Shown in pieces: positions 44,965 to 53,503 of a stretch of 64,000 nt of DNA (position 1 is its first letter; each line of letters opens with the position of its first letter). A program made the translations under genes and the position numbers. The DNA comes from Mycobacterium sp. ITM-2016-00318 (GTDB lineage: Bacteria; Actinomycetota; Actinomycetes; Mycobacteriales; Mycobacteriaceae), in the NCBI RefSeq assembly GCF_002968285.2, contig NZ_CP134400.1, forward strand, positions 930,001 through 994,000. The letters are read 5' to 3'. The notes under the pieces were generated by a model. That model was not told the DNA's origin, did no database searches, and saw nothing but the letters and a program-made list of their open reading frames with translations.

Positions 44965-45857
44965 GCGGCTGCGCCGGGCTTCAGGTACGTGACGAGGTTG
45001 CAGTCGAGCATCTCGTCGGCGAAGTAGTTCTGGCACCCACGCAGATAACGCATGTACCTGTCGTAGTTCTCTTCGCGTGCCACCGCAATCGCCTGATCTT
45101 TGTTGGCCTCCAGCGTGTCAGCCCACGTGCGCAGCGTCCGCACATAGTGCTTCTGCAGCGACATGCACTCTGGCACAACAAATCCGGCCTTCTCACCGTG
45201 TGCAACCATCATCTTGGCGGTCGGGACGCGGCCACCGGGGAAGATCTCGGTGACGATGAACTTGATGAAGCGCGCCACCTCGAACGTCAACTTCTTGCCG
45301 CGTGCGACATAGTCGTCGGGATGGAACGCGGTGCTGCTCTGGATGGTCATCCGGCCGTCGTCGGGCAGGATGTCGAAGCTGTTCTTGAAGAAGTCGTCGT
45401 AGCGCTCGAAACCGAAGTGCTCGAACGCTTCGATGGACACGATGCGGTCGACGGGGTCGCTGAACTGCTCCCAGCCGCGCAGCAGCACCTTGTGTGAGCG
45501 CTCGGTGTCGACGCCGGCGAGCAACTCCTCGCAGTAGGCGTGCTGGTTCTTCGACAGCGTCAGCCCGATGACGTTGACGTCGTATTTCTCCAGGGCACGC
45601 TTCATCGTGGCACCCCAGCCGCAACCGATGTCGAGCAGCGTCATGCCCGGCTTCAGGTCGAGCTTGTCGAGGTTGAGGTCCGCCTTGGCGACCTGCGCCT
45701 CCTCCAGCGTCATATCGTCGCGCTCGAAGTACGCGCAGCTGTAGGTGCGGGTCGGGTCCTGGAACAGTCCGAAGAAATCGTCGGACAGGTCGTAGTGGGC
45801 CTGAATTTCCTCGAAGTGCGGCTGCATCCGGTTTGCTTTCACGGCCATGTCCGTCAA
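44961..45857 (-). CDS. mmaA4: Mycolic acid methyltransferase, MmaA4 (Hma)-like hydroxymycolate synthase
   Basis: 298 aa from a TTG at 45857 (preceded at 4 bp by GGGGAGG); ATG 45848 ([12 protein letters not shown]) is an alternative with poor spacing. The start MTDMAVKA resembles MmaA4 MTRMAEKP. MmaA4 hallmarks: [55 protein letters not shown] (Glu rather than SIGAF), [17 protein letters not shown] and the C-terminal [17 protein letters not shown]. MmaA4 makes the hydroxy precursor of keto- and methoxymycolates. Predicted to use SAM with a bicarbonate-bound active site. Its stop overlaps the fadD stop. Confidence 0.85.
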   Translation of the reverse strand: MTDMAVKANRMQPHFEEIQAHYDLSDDFFGLFQDPTRTYSCAYFERDDMTLEEAQVAKADLNLDKLDLKPGMTLLDIGCGWGATMKRALEKYDVNVIGLTLSKNQHAYCEELLAGVDTERSHKVLLRGWEQFSDPVDRIVSIEAFEHFGFERYDDFFKNSFDILPDDGRMTIQSSTAFHPDDYVARGKKLTFEVARFIKFIVTEIFPGGRVPTAKMMVAHGEKAGFVVPECMSLQKHYVRTLRTWADTLEANKDQAIAVAREENYDRYMRYLRGCQNYFADEMLDCNLVTYLKPGAAA

Positions 45858-45947
45858 CTCGCCTCCCCAATAGTCTGCTCGACCGTACACGCCATGGTCG
45901 CCCCGGAGCCATTTCTGTTGCGGCGGTTGGGCAGATGAATATTGATG

Positions 45948-46829
45948 TTATTTTTCCAGTGTGAATTGATTTATGTCTACATATCCGATTCGGAAGCCGT
46001 CTGCTGTACCCCGCAGAAACTTCATGTACCGCTCATAGACTTCTTCGGACTGTATCTCGATCGCCTCGTCTTTGCGCGACTCCAGAACGTCGGCCCACAT
46101 GTCCAAGGTCTTCGCGAAATCCGACTGCAGCGACTGAATGTGGGTCACCTTGAACCCGGCTTTCGTCGAATGTTCTTCGACTTTTTCAACCGATGGCAAA
46201 CGTCCGCCGGGGAAGATCTCATCGATGACGAATTTGATGAAACGCGCGAACGAGAACGTGAGCGGGACGCCCTTCTCCTTCATCTCCTGCGGGGTGAGCC
46301 CGCAGATCGAGTGCACCATCATCACGCCGTCGTCGGGCATCAGGTTGTAGGCGAAGGAGAAGAAGTCGTCGTAGCGCTCGAAACCGAAGTGTTCCAGGGC
46401 CTCGATCATGACGATCCGGTCGACCGGCTGCTTGACCTCCGACCAGTCGGCCAGAATCACCTTGTAGGACCGCTGGCTGTCGGCACCTGCGAGCACGTTC
46501 TGGCAGTACTCGTACTGGTTCTTCGACAGCGTGACGCCGACGACGTTGACGTCGTATTTCTCCATCGCCCGCTTCATCATCGAGCCCCAGCCACAGCCGA
46601 CGTCGAGCAGCGTCATGCCGGGCTTGAGCCCCAGCTTGCCGAGGCTCAGATCGAGTTTGGCGATCTGCGCCTCTTCCATCGTCATGTCCTCGCGAGGGAA
46701 GTACGCGCAGCTGTAGGTGACTGACGGGTCCGTGAAGAGCTGGAAGAACTCGTTGGAGAGGTCGTAGTGAGCACGGACCTCGTCGACGCTCTGGTCCTTC
46801 TTCGCCGTCGCCGCGGTCTTGTCGGCCAT
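45948..46829 (-). CDS. mmaA3: Mycolic acid methyltransferase, MmaA3-like
   Basis: 293 aa. Cyclopropane-synthase fold with [60 protein letters not shown] and TDEIFPGGRLP-like [36 protein letters not shown] resembles MmaA3, the O-methyltransferase that turns hydroxymycolates into methoxymycolates. Starts exactly where the upstream gene stops (0 bp), ends 90 bp before mmaA4. The paralogue assignment is by recalled pattern, not alignment. Confidence 0.75.
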   Translation of the reverse strand: MADKTAATAKKDQSVDEVRAHYDLSNEFFQLFTDPSVTYSCAYFPREDMTMEEAQIAKLDLSLGKLGLKPGMTLLDVGCGWGSMMKRAMEKYDVNVVGVTLSKNQYEYCQNVLAGADSQRSYKVILADWSEVKQPVDRIVMIEALEHFGFERYDDFFSFAYNLMPDDGVMMVHSICGLTPQEMKEKGVPLTFSFARFIKFVIDEIFPGGRLPSVEKVEEHSTKAGFKVTHIQSLQSDFAKTLDMWADVLESRKDEAIEIQSEEVYERYMKFLRGTADGFRIGYVDINQFTLEK

Positions 46830-47705
46830 TTACTTCTCCAAGGTGAACTGGTTGACGTCGATGTATCCCACCCGGAAGCCGTCTGCACAGCCCGTCAGGT
46901 ACCTCATGTAGCGCTCGTAGACCTCTTCGGACTGGATGGCGATGGCCTGATCCTTCTTGGCCTCGAGGTTCTGCGCCCAGATGTCCAACGTGCGCGCGTA
47001 GTGCGACTGCAGCGACTGGCGACGCGTCAGGTTGAAGCCGGCCTTGCCGCTGTGTTCTTCGACCTTCTCGATCGACGGCAGTCGGCCGCCGGGGAAGATC
47101 TCGGTGATGATGAATTTCACGAAGCGCGCGAAGTTGAAGGTCAGCGGCATTCCGCGCTCGACCATCTGCGGGCCGGTGAGCGCCGTGATGGTGTGCAGCA
47201 GCATGACGCCCTCGTCGGGCAGCGCGTCGTAGGCGAACGTGAAGAAATCGTCGTAGCGGTCGAAGCCGAAGTGCTCAAATGCGCCGATCGACACGATGCG
47301 ATCAACGGGCTCGTCGAACTCCTCCCAGCCCTTGAGCATGACCCGCTTGGTGCGCGGGCTGTCGGAGGCCTCGAAGACCTTCTCGACGTGGGCGGCCTGG
47401 TTCTTCGACAGCGTCAGGCCGACGACGTTGACGTCGTAGCGCTCGATCGCCCGCATCATCGTGTAACCCCAGCCGCAGCCCACGTCGAGCAGCGTCATGC
47501 CGGGCTTCAGCCCCAGCTTGCCCAGCGCCAGGTCGACCTTGGCCTTCTGCGCTTCTTCCAGCGTCATGTCTTCGCGCTCGAAGTACGCGCAGCTGTACAT
47601 CCGCGTCGGGTCAAGGAACAGCGCGAAGAAGTCGTCGGACAGGTCGTAGTGCGCCTGAACGTCCTCGAAATGCGGTTTCAGGCTTGCTTTGCCCTTGTCG
47701 GCCAT
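46830..47705 (-). CDS. Mycolic acid methyltransferase / cyclopropane synthase, MmaA2-PcaA-like
   Basis: 291 aa. [129 protein letters not shown]. Among remembered paralogues it is nearest to MmaA2 or PcaA (cis-cyclopropanation), but MmaA1 cannot be excluded. ATG 47705 preceded by GAGAGAGG at about 12 bp. First of the co-directional methyltransferases after lipG. Confidence 0.78.
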   Translation of the reverse strand: MADKGKASLKPHFEDVQAHYDLSDDFFALFLDPTRMYSCAYFEREDMTLEEAQKAKVDLALGKLGLKPGMTLLDVGCGWGYTMMRAIERYDVNVVGLTLSKNQAAHVEKVFEASDSPRTKRVMLKGWEEFDEPVDRIVSIGAFEHFGFDRYDDFFTFAYDALPDEGVMLLHTITALTGPQMVERGMPLTFNFARFVKFIITEIFPGGRLPSIEKVEEHSGKAGFNLTRRQSLQSHYARTLDIWAQNLEAKKDQAIAIQSEEVYERYMRYLTGCADGFRVGYIDVNQFTLEK

Positions 47706-47856
47706 GTCGATGTTGCCTCTCTCATTACTGAAGGCAGCCCCCGAAAAGACGTGGTGGAGGACCTGCCCCGGGATGCGCCATGGTCAACCCGGATGCCTCC
47801 CGCCTGGGAATGCTAGCCGATTTCGGGGGAACCACCGAATCGGCCAAATCCGCTGA

Positions 47857-48771
47857 TCAGAAGGCTTCGGCGAAGTTCGTCTTGAGCTCCCCGACGATCT
47901 GGTCCCATAACTCTTCTGGCAGGTCGTGGCCCATCCCGTCAATCAGAACCAGCCGCGCGCCTTTGATGGCGCGGGCGATCGCGCGACCGCCGGACGGCCG
48001 CATCAGCTTGTCGGCCGTGCCGTGGATGACCACCGTCGGCGCGGTGATCTGACGGTCGTAGTGAAGCAGGCTGCCGCTGCCGAGCACGGCGGCGAAGTGC
48101 CGCGCGATACCCGCCGGGTAGTAGGCGCGGTCGTAGCCCTCGAGCGCATCGGCCTGCAGCTTGTCCTCTGGGCGCGGGTAGCCGGGGCTGCCGATGATCT
48201 TGGCGACGCGCACGGCGTTGGCGACGATCGCCTCGCGGGTGGAGTCCGCGGGTCGCTGCAGCAGGGCCCGCAACTGCTCGTATCCCGGCGGTGGAAGCAG
48301 CGCCTGGTTGTTGCTCGAGAAGATGATGCCGAGCGTGTTGGTGCGCTGCGGGAACCGCGCCGCGAAGATCTGGGCGATCATGCCGCCCATCGAGGCGCCG
48401 ACGATGTGGGCGCGGTCGATGTCGAGATGGTCCAGCAGCCCGGCGGCGTCATCGGCGAGGTCCTCGAGCGTGTAGACCGCGGGGCTGGGCCTGCCGAGGT
48501 ACGAGCGCACCATGCCGGGCAGCGTTCCCGAATTCGAGCGCTGGCCGGTCAGCTTGGTCGACAGGCCGACGTCACGGTTGTCATATCGGATGACGCGCAG
48601 GCCCTGGTTGACGAGCTTCTCGCAGAATTCCTCGCGCCACAACAACAATTGCGCTCCGAGGCCCATGATGAGCAACACCGGAGGATGGTTCTCATCGCCC
48701 ATGTCCTCGTAGTGGATCTCAATCGGGCTGTCCGAGCCGCCGGTGCGGGCGAGTCCGGTACGGGCCTGCAC
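47857..48771 (-). CDS. lipG: Alpha/beta-hydrolase, LipG-like
   Basis: 304 aa, GTG at 48771. Nucleophile elbow VGASMGGM (GxSxG), oxyanion region LIMGLGAQLLLW, catalytic acid/His VIHGTADKLM and DGMGHDLP. These, the length and the place next to the mmaA genes match LipG (Rv0646c), a phospholipase/thioesterase-type enzyme of M. tuberculosis as reported for the family. A paralogue lies at 55.3-56.2 kb. Cytosolic, no signal peptide. Confidence 0.88.
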   Translation of the reverse strand: MQARTGLARTGGSDSPIEIHYEDMGDENHPPVLLIMGLGAQLLLWREEFCEKLVNQGLRVIRYDNRDVGLSTKLTGQRSNSGTLPGMVRSYLGRPSPAVYTLEDLADDAAGLLDHLDIDRAHIVGASMGGMIAQIFAARFPQRTNTLGIIFSSNNQALLPPPGYEQLRALLQRPADSTREAIVANAVRVAKIIGSPGYPRPEDKLQADALEGYDRAYYPAGIARHFAAVLGSGSLLHYDRQITAPTVVIHGTADKLMRPSGGRAIARAIKGARLVLIDGMGHDLPEELWDQIVGELKTNFAEAF

Positions 48772-48780
48772 TATTTCTCT

Positions 48781-48810
48781 CCCCCTACCCTCCGGGTGGG
48801 AGGTGCCCCC
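48781..48810. repeat. GC hairpin repeat upstream of lipG
   Basis: CCCCC-taccctccgggtggg-AGGTGCCCCC at 48781-48810, reading on the minus strand as GGGGGCACCTCCC then GGAGGGTAGGGGG. It shares the GGGGGCACCTCCC core with the element at 34602 and sits 10-40 bp before the lipG GTG, so it could influence lipG translation. Confidence 0.6.
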
Positions 48811-48833
48811 ACACGCAAGCGTTCGTCGGCCAC

Positions 48834-50213
48834 TTAGGCGTCGACTCCATCTTTTTCGGTCTCCTGGGCGGGCGCGTCCGGGTCCTTGTACTCCCGGCTG
48901 ACCTCGACCATGAAGTTGGCGAAGTAACCCGTCAGCTGCGGATCGCTCATCATCTGCCAGCGTGGGGCGAGCAGCTTCATGTAGCGCTCGACGTAGAGGA
49001 ACTGCTTGCCGATCAGCACCAGCTCACGGGGGAGCTTGACGTCGTAGGCGTCGGCCAGCGTGGACAGCTGCTTGCCGATCGCGGCGTAGGACATGTCGCC
49101 GAGGTTCTGCATGGTCAGCGGAGTCGAGAACTTCTCGAGGTCCCTTGCGGCCTCGGCTTCCGGCCTGACGGTGCCGACTGCGCCCATCAACACGACGATC
49201 TTGCCCGCCGCGGCGTGGTCCTTCTTGACCAGAAGTGCGTACACCAGCTCGCGCAGCAGCCAGCGGGTGCGCGGGTCGATGCGGCCCATGATGCCGAAGT
49301 CGAAGAACACGATCTTGCCGTCGTCGTCGACGTAGAGGTTGCCCGCGTGCAGGTCGCCGTGGAACAGCCCATGCCGCAGGCCACCCTCGAACAGACTGAA
49401 AAGCAGTGCCTTGACCAGCCTCTCGCCGTCGAAGCCCTTCTTGCGGATGGCGGCCACATCGTCGATGCGGGTGCCCTGGATGCGCTCCATGGTGAGCACG
49501 CGTGCGCTGGTCAGATCCCAGTACACCTGCGCGACGCGGATGTTCTCGCCCAGCGGCGAGGCGTGCATGTGCGACACCCAGGCGTCCATCGACTGCGCCT
49601 CGAGGCGGAAGTCCAGTTCCTCGGCGAGGTTGTCGGCGAAGTCGGCGACGACGTCCTGCGCCGACAGCCGCTGGCCGAGCTTGGCGAACTCCACCAGGCG
49701 CGCGCCGCGCTTGAGGATCTGCAAATCGGCGGCGACGCGACGCCGGATGCCCGGCCGCTGGATCTTGACGACGACCTCCTCGCCGCTGTGCAGCGTCGCG
49801 TAGTGCACCTGCGCGATCGACGCCGACGCGAACGGCGTCTCGTCGAAGGACTTGAACAGGCTTTCGGGTTCGTCGCCCAGGTCCTCGACGAACAGCTTGC
49901 GGATCTCGTCGATGTCGGCGGGCGGCACCCGGTCGAGCAGGCTGCGGAACTCGCGGCTCAGCTGCTCGCCGAATGCGCCGGGGCTCGACGCGATGATCTG
50001 ACCGAACTTGACGTAGGTGGGCCCGAGATCGGCGAACGTCTTCGGGATCTCCTTGATGACCTTCTGCTGCAGTGAGCCGCGGCCGGCGAGCTTGCTGACG
50101 ACCCGTGCGCCGGTGCGGGTTACCTGCCAACCCGTCGCTCCGATGCGGGCGGCCTCGACGGGCAACGGAACCCGGTCAAGCTTGGCCACCTCGCGGTGCT
50201 TAGTCGTAGACAT
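48834..50213 (-). CDS. ABC1/UbiB-family atypical kinase
   Basis: 459 aa from ATG 50213 (MSTTKHREVAKLDRVPLPVE). UbiB/ADCK signatures: the KxGQ motif TYVKFGQIIASSPG, FETPFASASIAQVHYATLHS-type Ala-rich loop, VVVKIQRPGIRRR, FHGDLHAGNLYVDDDG (catalytic loop) and VFFDFGIMGRI (DFG). Corresponds to Rv0647c next to lipG. Family members have ATPase activity and support quinone/lipid pathways; its role beside mycolate genes is unknown. Confidence 0.88.
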   Translation of the reverse strand: MSTTKHREVAKLDRVPLPVEAARIGATGWQVTRTGARVVSKLAGRGSLQQKVIKEIPKTFADLGPTYVKFGQIIASSPGAFGEQLSREFRSLLDRVPPADIDEIRKLFVEDLGDEPESLFKSFDETPFASASIAQVHYATLHSGEEVVVKIQRPGIRRRVAADLQILKRGARLVEFAKLGQRLSAQDVVADFADNLAEELDFRLEAQSMDAWVSHMHASPLGENIRVAQVYWDLTSARVLTMERIQGTRIDDVAAIRKKGFDGERLVKALLFSLFEGGLRHGLFHGDLHAGNLYVDDDGKIVFFDFGIMGRIDPRTRWLLRELVYALLVKKDHAAAGKIVVLMGAVGTVRPEAEAARDLEKFSTPLTMQNLGDMSYAAIGKQLSTLADAYDVKLPRELVLIGKQFLYVERYMKLLAPRWQMMSDPQLTGYFANFMVEVSREYKDPDAPAQETEKDGVDA

Positions 50214-50419
50214 AGGTGACAGTCTCTCAAAATCGTTGCTGAGCCGCGAAAAGCTGTGGATCCGGTCACATTGACCACCGGTTGTGGCGGGTCGGCGGGG
50301 AGTGAGCACAATGCGCAGAACATCGAGATCGCTGAATAGGACCGAAAGTGCGGACAACCGCGCCATCGCGGGGCCGGCTTCATAACTTCGGACGAACAAC
50401 TCGTCTTTCCAGGAGCGAC

Positions 50420-51718
50420 ATGGCAATGCTGACGACCCCACCGCAACCCACCTCGATGAAACGCGTCGCAATGGCGAGCTTCGTCGGCTCTGCGATCGAG
50501 TACTACGACTTCTACATCTACGGCACCGCAGCGGCACTGGTGTTCCCCAAGGTGTTCTTCCCGCACCTCGGCACGACGATGGCGACCGTCGCCTCGATGG
50601 CGACGTTCGCGGCGGCGTTTCTGTCGCGGCCGGTTGGCGCGGCGTTCTTCGGGCATTTCGGCGACCGGCTCGGCCGCATGTCGACGCTGATCGCCACGCT
50701 GATGATCATGGGGCTGTCCACGTTGGCGGTGGGCCTTGTGCCCGGCGCCGCGACGATCGGAATGGCCGCGCCGCTGATCCTGCTGACACTGCGGCTGCTT
50801 CAGGGCTTCGCGGTCGGCGGCGAATGGGCCGGCTCAGCCCTGCTTGCCGCGGAGTACGCACCCGCGAAAGCGCGAGGGCGATACGGCATGTTCACCCAAA
50901 TGGGTGTCGGCAGTGGGCTCGTCATGAGCAGCTTGTTGTTCCTCACGGTCAATCAGACGATCGGCGAGAGCAGTCGCGCGTTCGTCGAATGGGGCTGGCG
51001 GATTCCGTTCCTGTTCAGCGCCGTGCTGATCGCGATCGCGCTCTACGTTCGGCTGAACGTCGCCGAGACGCCGGTGTTCGCCGCGCAGAAGGCGCAACCT
51101 TCCGCCTCAGCGGTGCGTCCGCTCGTCGCCTTGCTGCGCGAGCAGCGGCGCGAAGTGGCGCTGGCCGCGGGCAGCATGATCGGCTTCTTCACCCTGGGCT
51201 ACCTGGCCAACGCCTACTTCATGAGCTATGCCCATACCCACGTTGGCTTTTCGCCGGATGTGATCCTCGCGGTCGGGCTCCTCGGCGGCGTGATCGTCGT
51301 GGTGTTCAACGCGATCAGTTCGATACTGAGCGACATCTACGGCCGTCGCCGCGTCATCATGACGGCGTTGGCGCTGGGCGTGCCGTGGGCCTTCGTCGTC
51401 CTGCCGCTGATCGACACCGGCAACGTGGCGCTCTTCGCGCTCGCCATGTCGGGCACCTATGCGATCGCCGCCAGCTCCTACGGGCCGATGGCGGCTTTCA
51501 TCCCCGAGATCTTCGGCACGCGTTACCGCTACAGCGGTGCGGGCCTGTCGCTGAACCTCGCGGGGCTGGTCGGCGGTGCGGTGCCGACCATCATCGCCGC
51601 GCCTCTGCTCGCGACATGGGGAGTGTCCGCGATCGGCATCATGATGACCGCTGTCGTGCTCGTGAGCCTGGTGTGCACCATCGCGCTGCCCGAGACGAAA
51701 GGGGTTGCGCTCGCGTGA
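50420..51718 (+). CDS. MFS transporter, metabolite:H+ symporter type
   Basis: 432 aa, ATG 50420 with AGGAG 5 bp upstream. Twelve predicted membrane segments. MHS-family signatures: SFVGSAIEYYDFYIYGTAAA at the N terminus, ARPVGAAFFGHFGDRLGRM-type loop 2-3 motif (RPVGAAFFGHFGDRLGR), LLQGFAVGGEWAGSALL and EWGWRIPFLFSA. Probably imports an organic acid, betaine or aromatic acid; no catabolic neighbour narrows it down. Ends 17 bp before the convergent MpaB gene stop. Confidence 0.9.
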   Translation: MAMLTTPPQPTSMKRVAMASFVGSAIEYYDFYIYGTAAALVFPKVFFPHLGTTMATVASMATFAAAFLSRPVGAAFFGHFGDRLGRMSTLIATLMIMGLSTLAVGLVPGAATIGMAAPLILLTLRLLQGFAVGGEWAGSALLAAEYAPAKARGRYGMFTQMGVGSGLVMSSLLFLTVNQTIGESSRAFVEWGWRIPFLFSAVLIAIALYVRLNVAETPVFAAQKAQPSASAVRPLVALLREQRREVALAAGSMIGFFTLGYLANAYFMSYAHTHVGFSPDVILAVGLLGGVIVVVFNAISSILSDIYGRRRVIMTALALGVPWAFVVLPLIDTGNVALFALAMSGTYAIAASSYGPMAAFIPEIFGTRYRYSGAGLSLNLAGLVGGAVPTIIAAPLLATWGVSAIGIMMTAVVLVSLVCTIALPETKGVALA

Positions 51719-51735
51719 TTTTCGCGGCGGACGGG

Positions 51736-52734
51736 TCAGGCGAAGGAGTGCTCGACCTCGTCGCGGCTGAGCACCGGGTCGCTGCCCGCCACGTACGTCG
51801 GCAGCGTGTGCGGCACCGAGGTGCCGCCCTTCACCCTCGCCTGCGCCTGGCGGAATTCGGGGATCGGGCCGGTGGCGGCGCTCAGCCCGTTGATCACCGC
51901 CCACACCGCCGCGCGTCTGGCGCTGCGCTCGACGATGTTCGGGTTGGTGTGGGCCACCATTCGCGCCGCCCACTTCGGCAGCGTGTCGCGAATCGCCCAG
52001 TCCACCGCGCCCTGCGCCATCGGCAGACCCGGGCCGGTCGACATCGCCATGCCGTGGGTGACGGCGAGCTTCGGCACATACGACTCGAGGCAGTCCAGAG
52101 TCTCGGCCTTGGTGGTCGGCAGATCGGTGCCGCCGAGTGCATGGCCGACGCGGACGAATTCACTGTAGTAGCGGTCGATCTTCTTGCCGCGCAACGGCTG
52201 CGGGTGATACATCTCGTGCGCGGTGGCCAGTCCCCAGGCCACCGTCGCGTAGTTCCAGCGCAGCCAGTTCGGATCGTCGGCGTCGTAGCGGGCCCCGTCG
52301 GGCCTGGTGCCCTTGATCGTGTGGTGCATCGCTCGCACCGACTTGGCGAGTCGCTCGGCGGTCTCGGTCGAACCGTAGGCGGTGCCGATGAAGAAGGCGA
52401 TCGAATGACCGAGTCGCACCGCGGCGCCCGCCGGGTCGATCTGCGGTGTCGCCGTCGCTTCGCCGGTCACCGGATCGCGCTTCACCAACCGCGAATGGTG
52501 CATGCCCATCCAATAGATCGACGGATCGAGGCGCTCCAAGTATGCCGCGCACTGCAGACCGAAGATCAGCGCATGCATATGGGAGTGCACGTGCCACACA
52601 GCGCTGCCGGGGCCGAACCAGCCGGGGTCGCCGACGGGAGCGGCGAACTCCATGCCGTGGAAGTAGTGGCGTCGGATGTCCTCGTCGAACTTCTTGTTCA
52701 GCAGTTGTCCGGCGATTTGATGCGGCAGGTGCAT
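51736..52734 (-). CDS. Oxygenase MpaB family protein (DUF2236)
   Basis: 332 aa from ATG 52734 (MHLPHQIAGQ); the longer in-frame start at 52776 would run into the operator. DUF2236 features: HSHMHALIFG, GTAYGSTETAERLAKSVRAM, HHTIKGTRPDGARYDADDPN, WATVAWGLATAHEMYHP-like (NYATVAWGLATAHEMYHP), the conserved His-rich segments that bind heme or iron in the MpaB/latex-clearing-protein clan. Function in mycobacteria unknown. Divergent from the TetR gene across an extended inverted repeat. Confidence 0.85.
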   Translation of the reverse strand: MHLPHQIAGQLLNKKFDEDIRRHYFHGMEFAAPVGDPGWFGPGSAVWHVHSHMHALIFGLQCAAYLERLDPSIYWMGMHHSRLVKRDPVTGEATATPQIDPAGAAVRLGHSIAFFIGTAYGSTETAERLAKSVRAMHHTIKGTRPDGARYDADDPNWLRWNYATVAWGLATAHEMYHPQPLRGKKIDRYYSEFVRVGHALGGTDLPTTKAETLDCLESYVPKLAVTHGMAMSTGPGLPMAQGAVDWAIRDTLPKWAARMVAHTNPNIVERSARRAAVWAVINGLSAATGPIPEFRQAQARVKGGTSVPHTLPTYVAGSDPVLSRDEVEHSFA

Positions 52735-52750
52735 ACGCGTCTCCCAGTTC

Positions 52751-52796
52751 TGGTCACGGCTGTAACCAGAATACATTTCGGCTACGGTTGTGACCA
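52751..52796. promoter_or_regulatory. Inverted-repeat operator between MpaB-type and TetR genes
   Basis: Left arm TGGTCACGGCTGTAACC (52751-52767) and right arm GGCTACGGTTGTGACCA (52780-52796) are inverted copies of TGGTCACNNCNGTANCC, 13 of the 17 positions identical after reverse-complementing, with a 12-bp spacer. It sits 17 bp from the MpaB start and 31 bp from the TetR start, covering both promoters. Autorepression by the TetR protein is the likely reading. Confidence 0.7.
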
Positions 52797-52826
52797 GACT
52801 TGGGTTCGCCGACGTAGTCTTGCCTG

Positions 52827-53420
52827 ATGTCGAGCCCGACGCGCTGGGCCGGTGTGCCGCTGACCGACCGCCGCACCGAGCGCCGGACGCTGCTCGTCGA
52901 TGCCGGTTTCCGGCTCTTCGGTGACGAGGGCGAATCCGCTGTCTCGGTGCGCTCGGTCTGCCGGGAGTGTGGACTGAACACCCGCTACTTCTACGAGAGC
53001 TTCGCCGACGTCGACGACCTTCTCGGTGCGGTGTACGACCGGGTCAGCGCCCAGCTGGTCGAGGTCGTCGGCGCCGCCATCGACCAGGCGGAGGACTCCG
53101 TGCGGGGACGCACGCGGGCGGGTATCGCCGCGGTGCTCGGCTTCAGCTCGACCGATCCGCGGCGCGGCCGGGTGCTCTTCACCGAGGCGCGGGCCAATCC
53201 CGTGCTGGTTAAACGTCGCGCGGCGGCCCAGGATCTGCTGCGGGAAGGTGTGCTCACCGAGGGCGGCAGGCTCACGCCGGAATCCGACCCCGTCGCCGCG
53301 GCGGTCGGGGCGGCGATCTTCACCGGCGCGATGGCCGAGCTGGCCCAGCAGTGGCTGGCGGGCAACCTCGGCGACGATCTCGACGCGGTCGTCGACCACG
53401 CGATAGCGCTCATCCTCTGA
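52827..53420 (+). CDS. TetR-family transcriptional regulator (linked to MpaB-type gene)
   Basis: 197 aa. HTH near the N terminus: RRTLLVDAGFRLFGDEGESA, VSVRSVCRECGLNTRYFYES, FADVDDLLGAVYD. The C-terminal half is helical and ligand unknown. Divergent arrangement with the DUF2236 gene and the shared inverted repeat make it the probable local repressor. Just downstream an IS1182-type element has inserted. Confidence 0.9.
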   Translation: MSSPTRWAGVPLTDRRTERRTLLVDAGFRLFGDEGESAVSVRSVCRECGLNTRYFYESFADVDDLLGAVYDRVSAQLVEVVGAAIDQAEDSVRGRTRAGIAAVLGFSSTDPRRGRVLFTEARANPVLVKRRAAAQDLLREGVLTEGGRLTPESDPVAAAVGAAIFTGAMAELAQQWLAGNLGDDLDAVVDHAIALIL

Positions 53421-53503
53421 CCTGGTCGCGCGAGACTGCATCCACGCAGGGCTTCACTCGCACTTTCTCTGCTGGAATGCCGTTTCGGCGGCAACCCGAC
53501 GAT

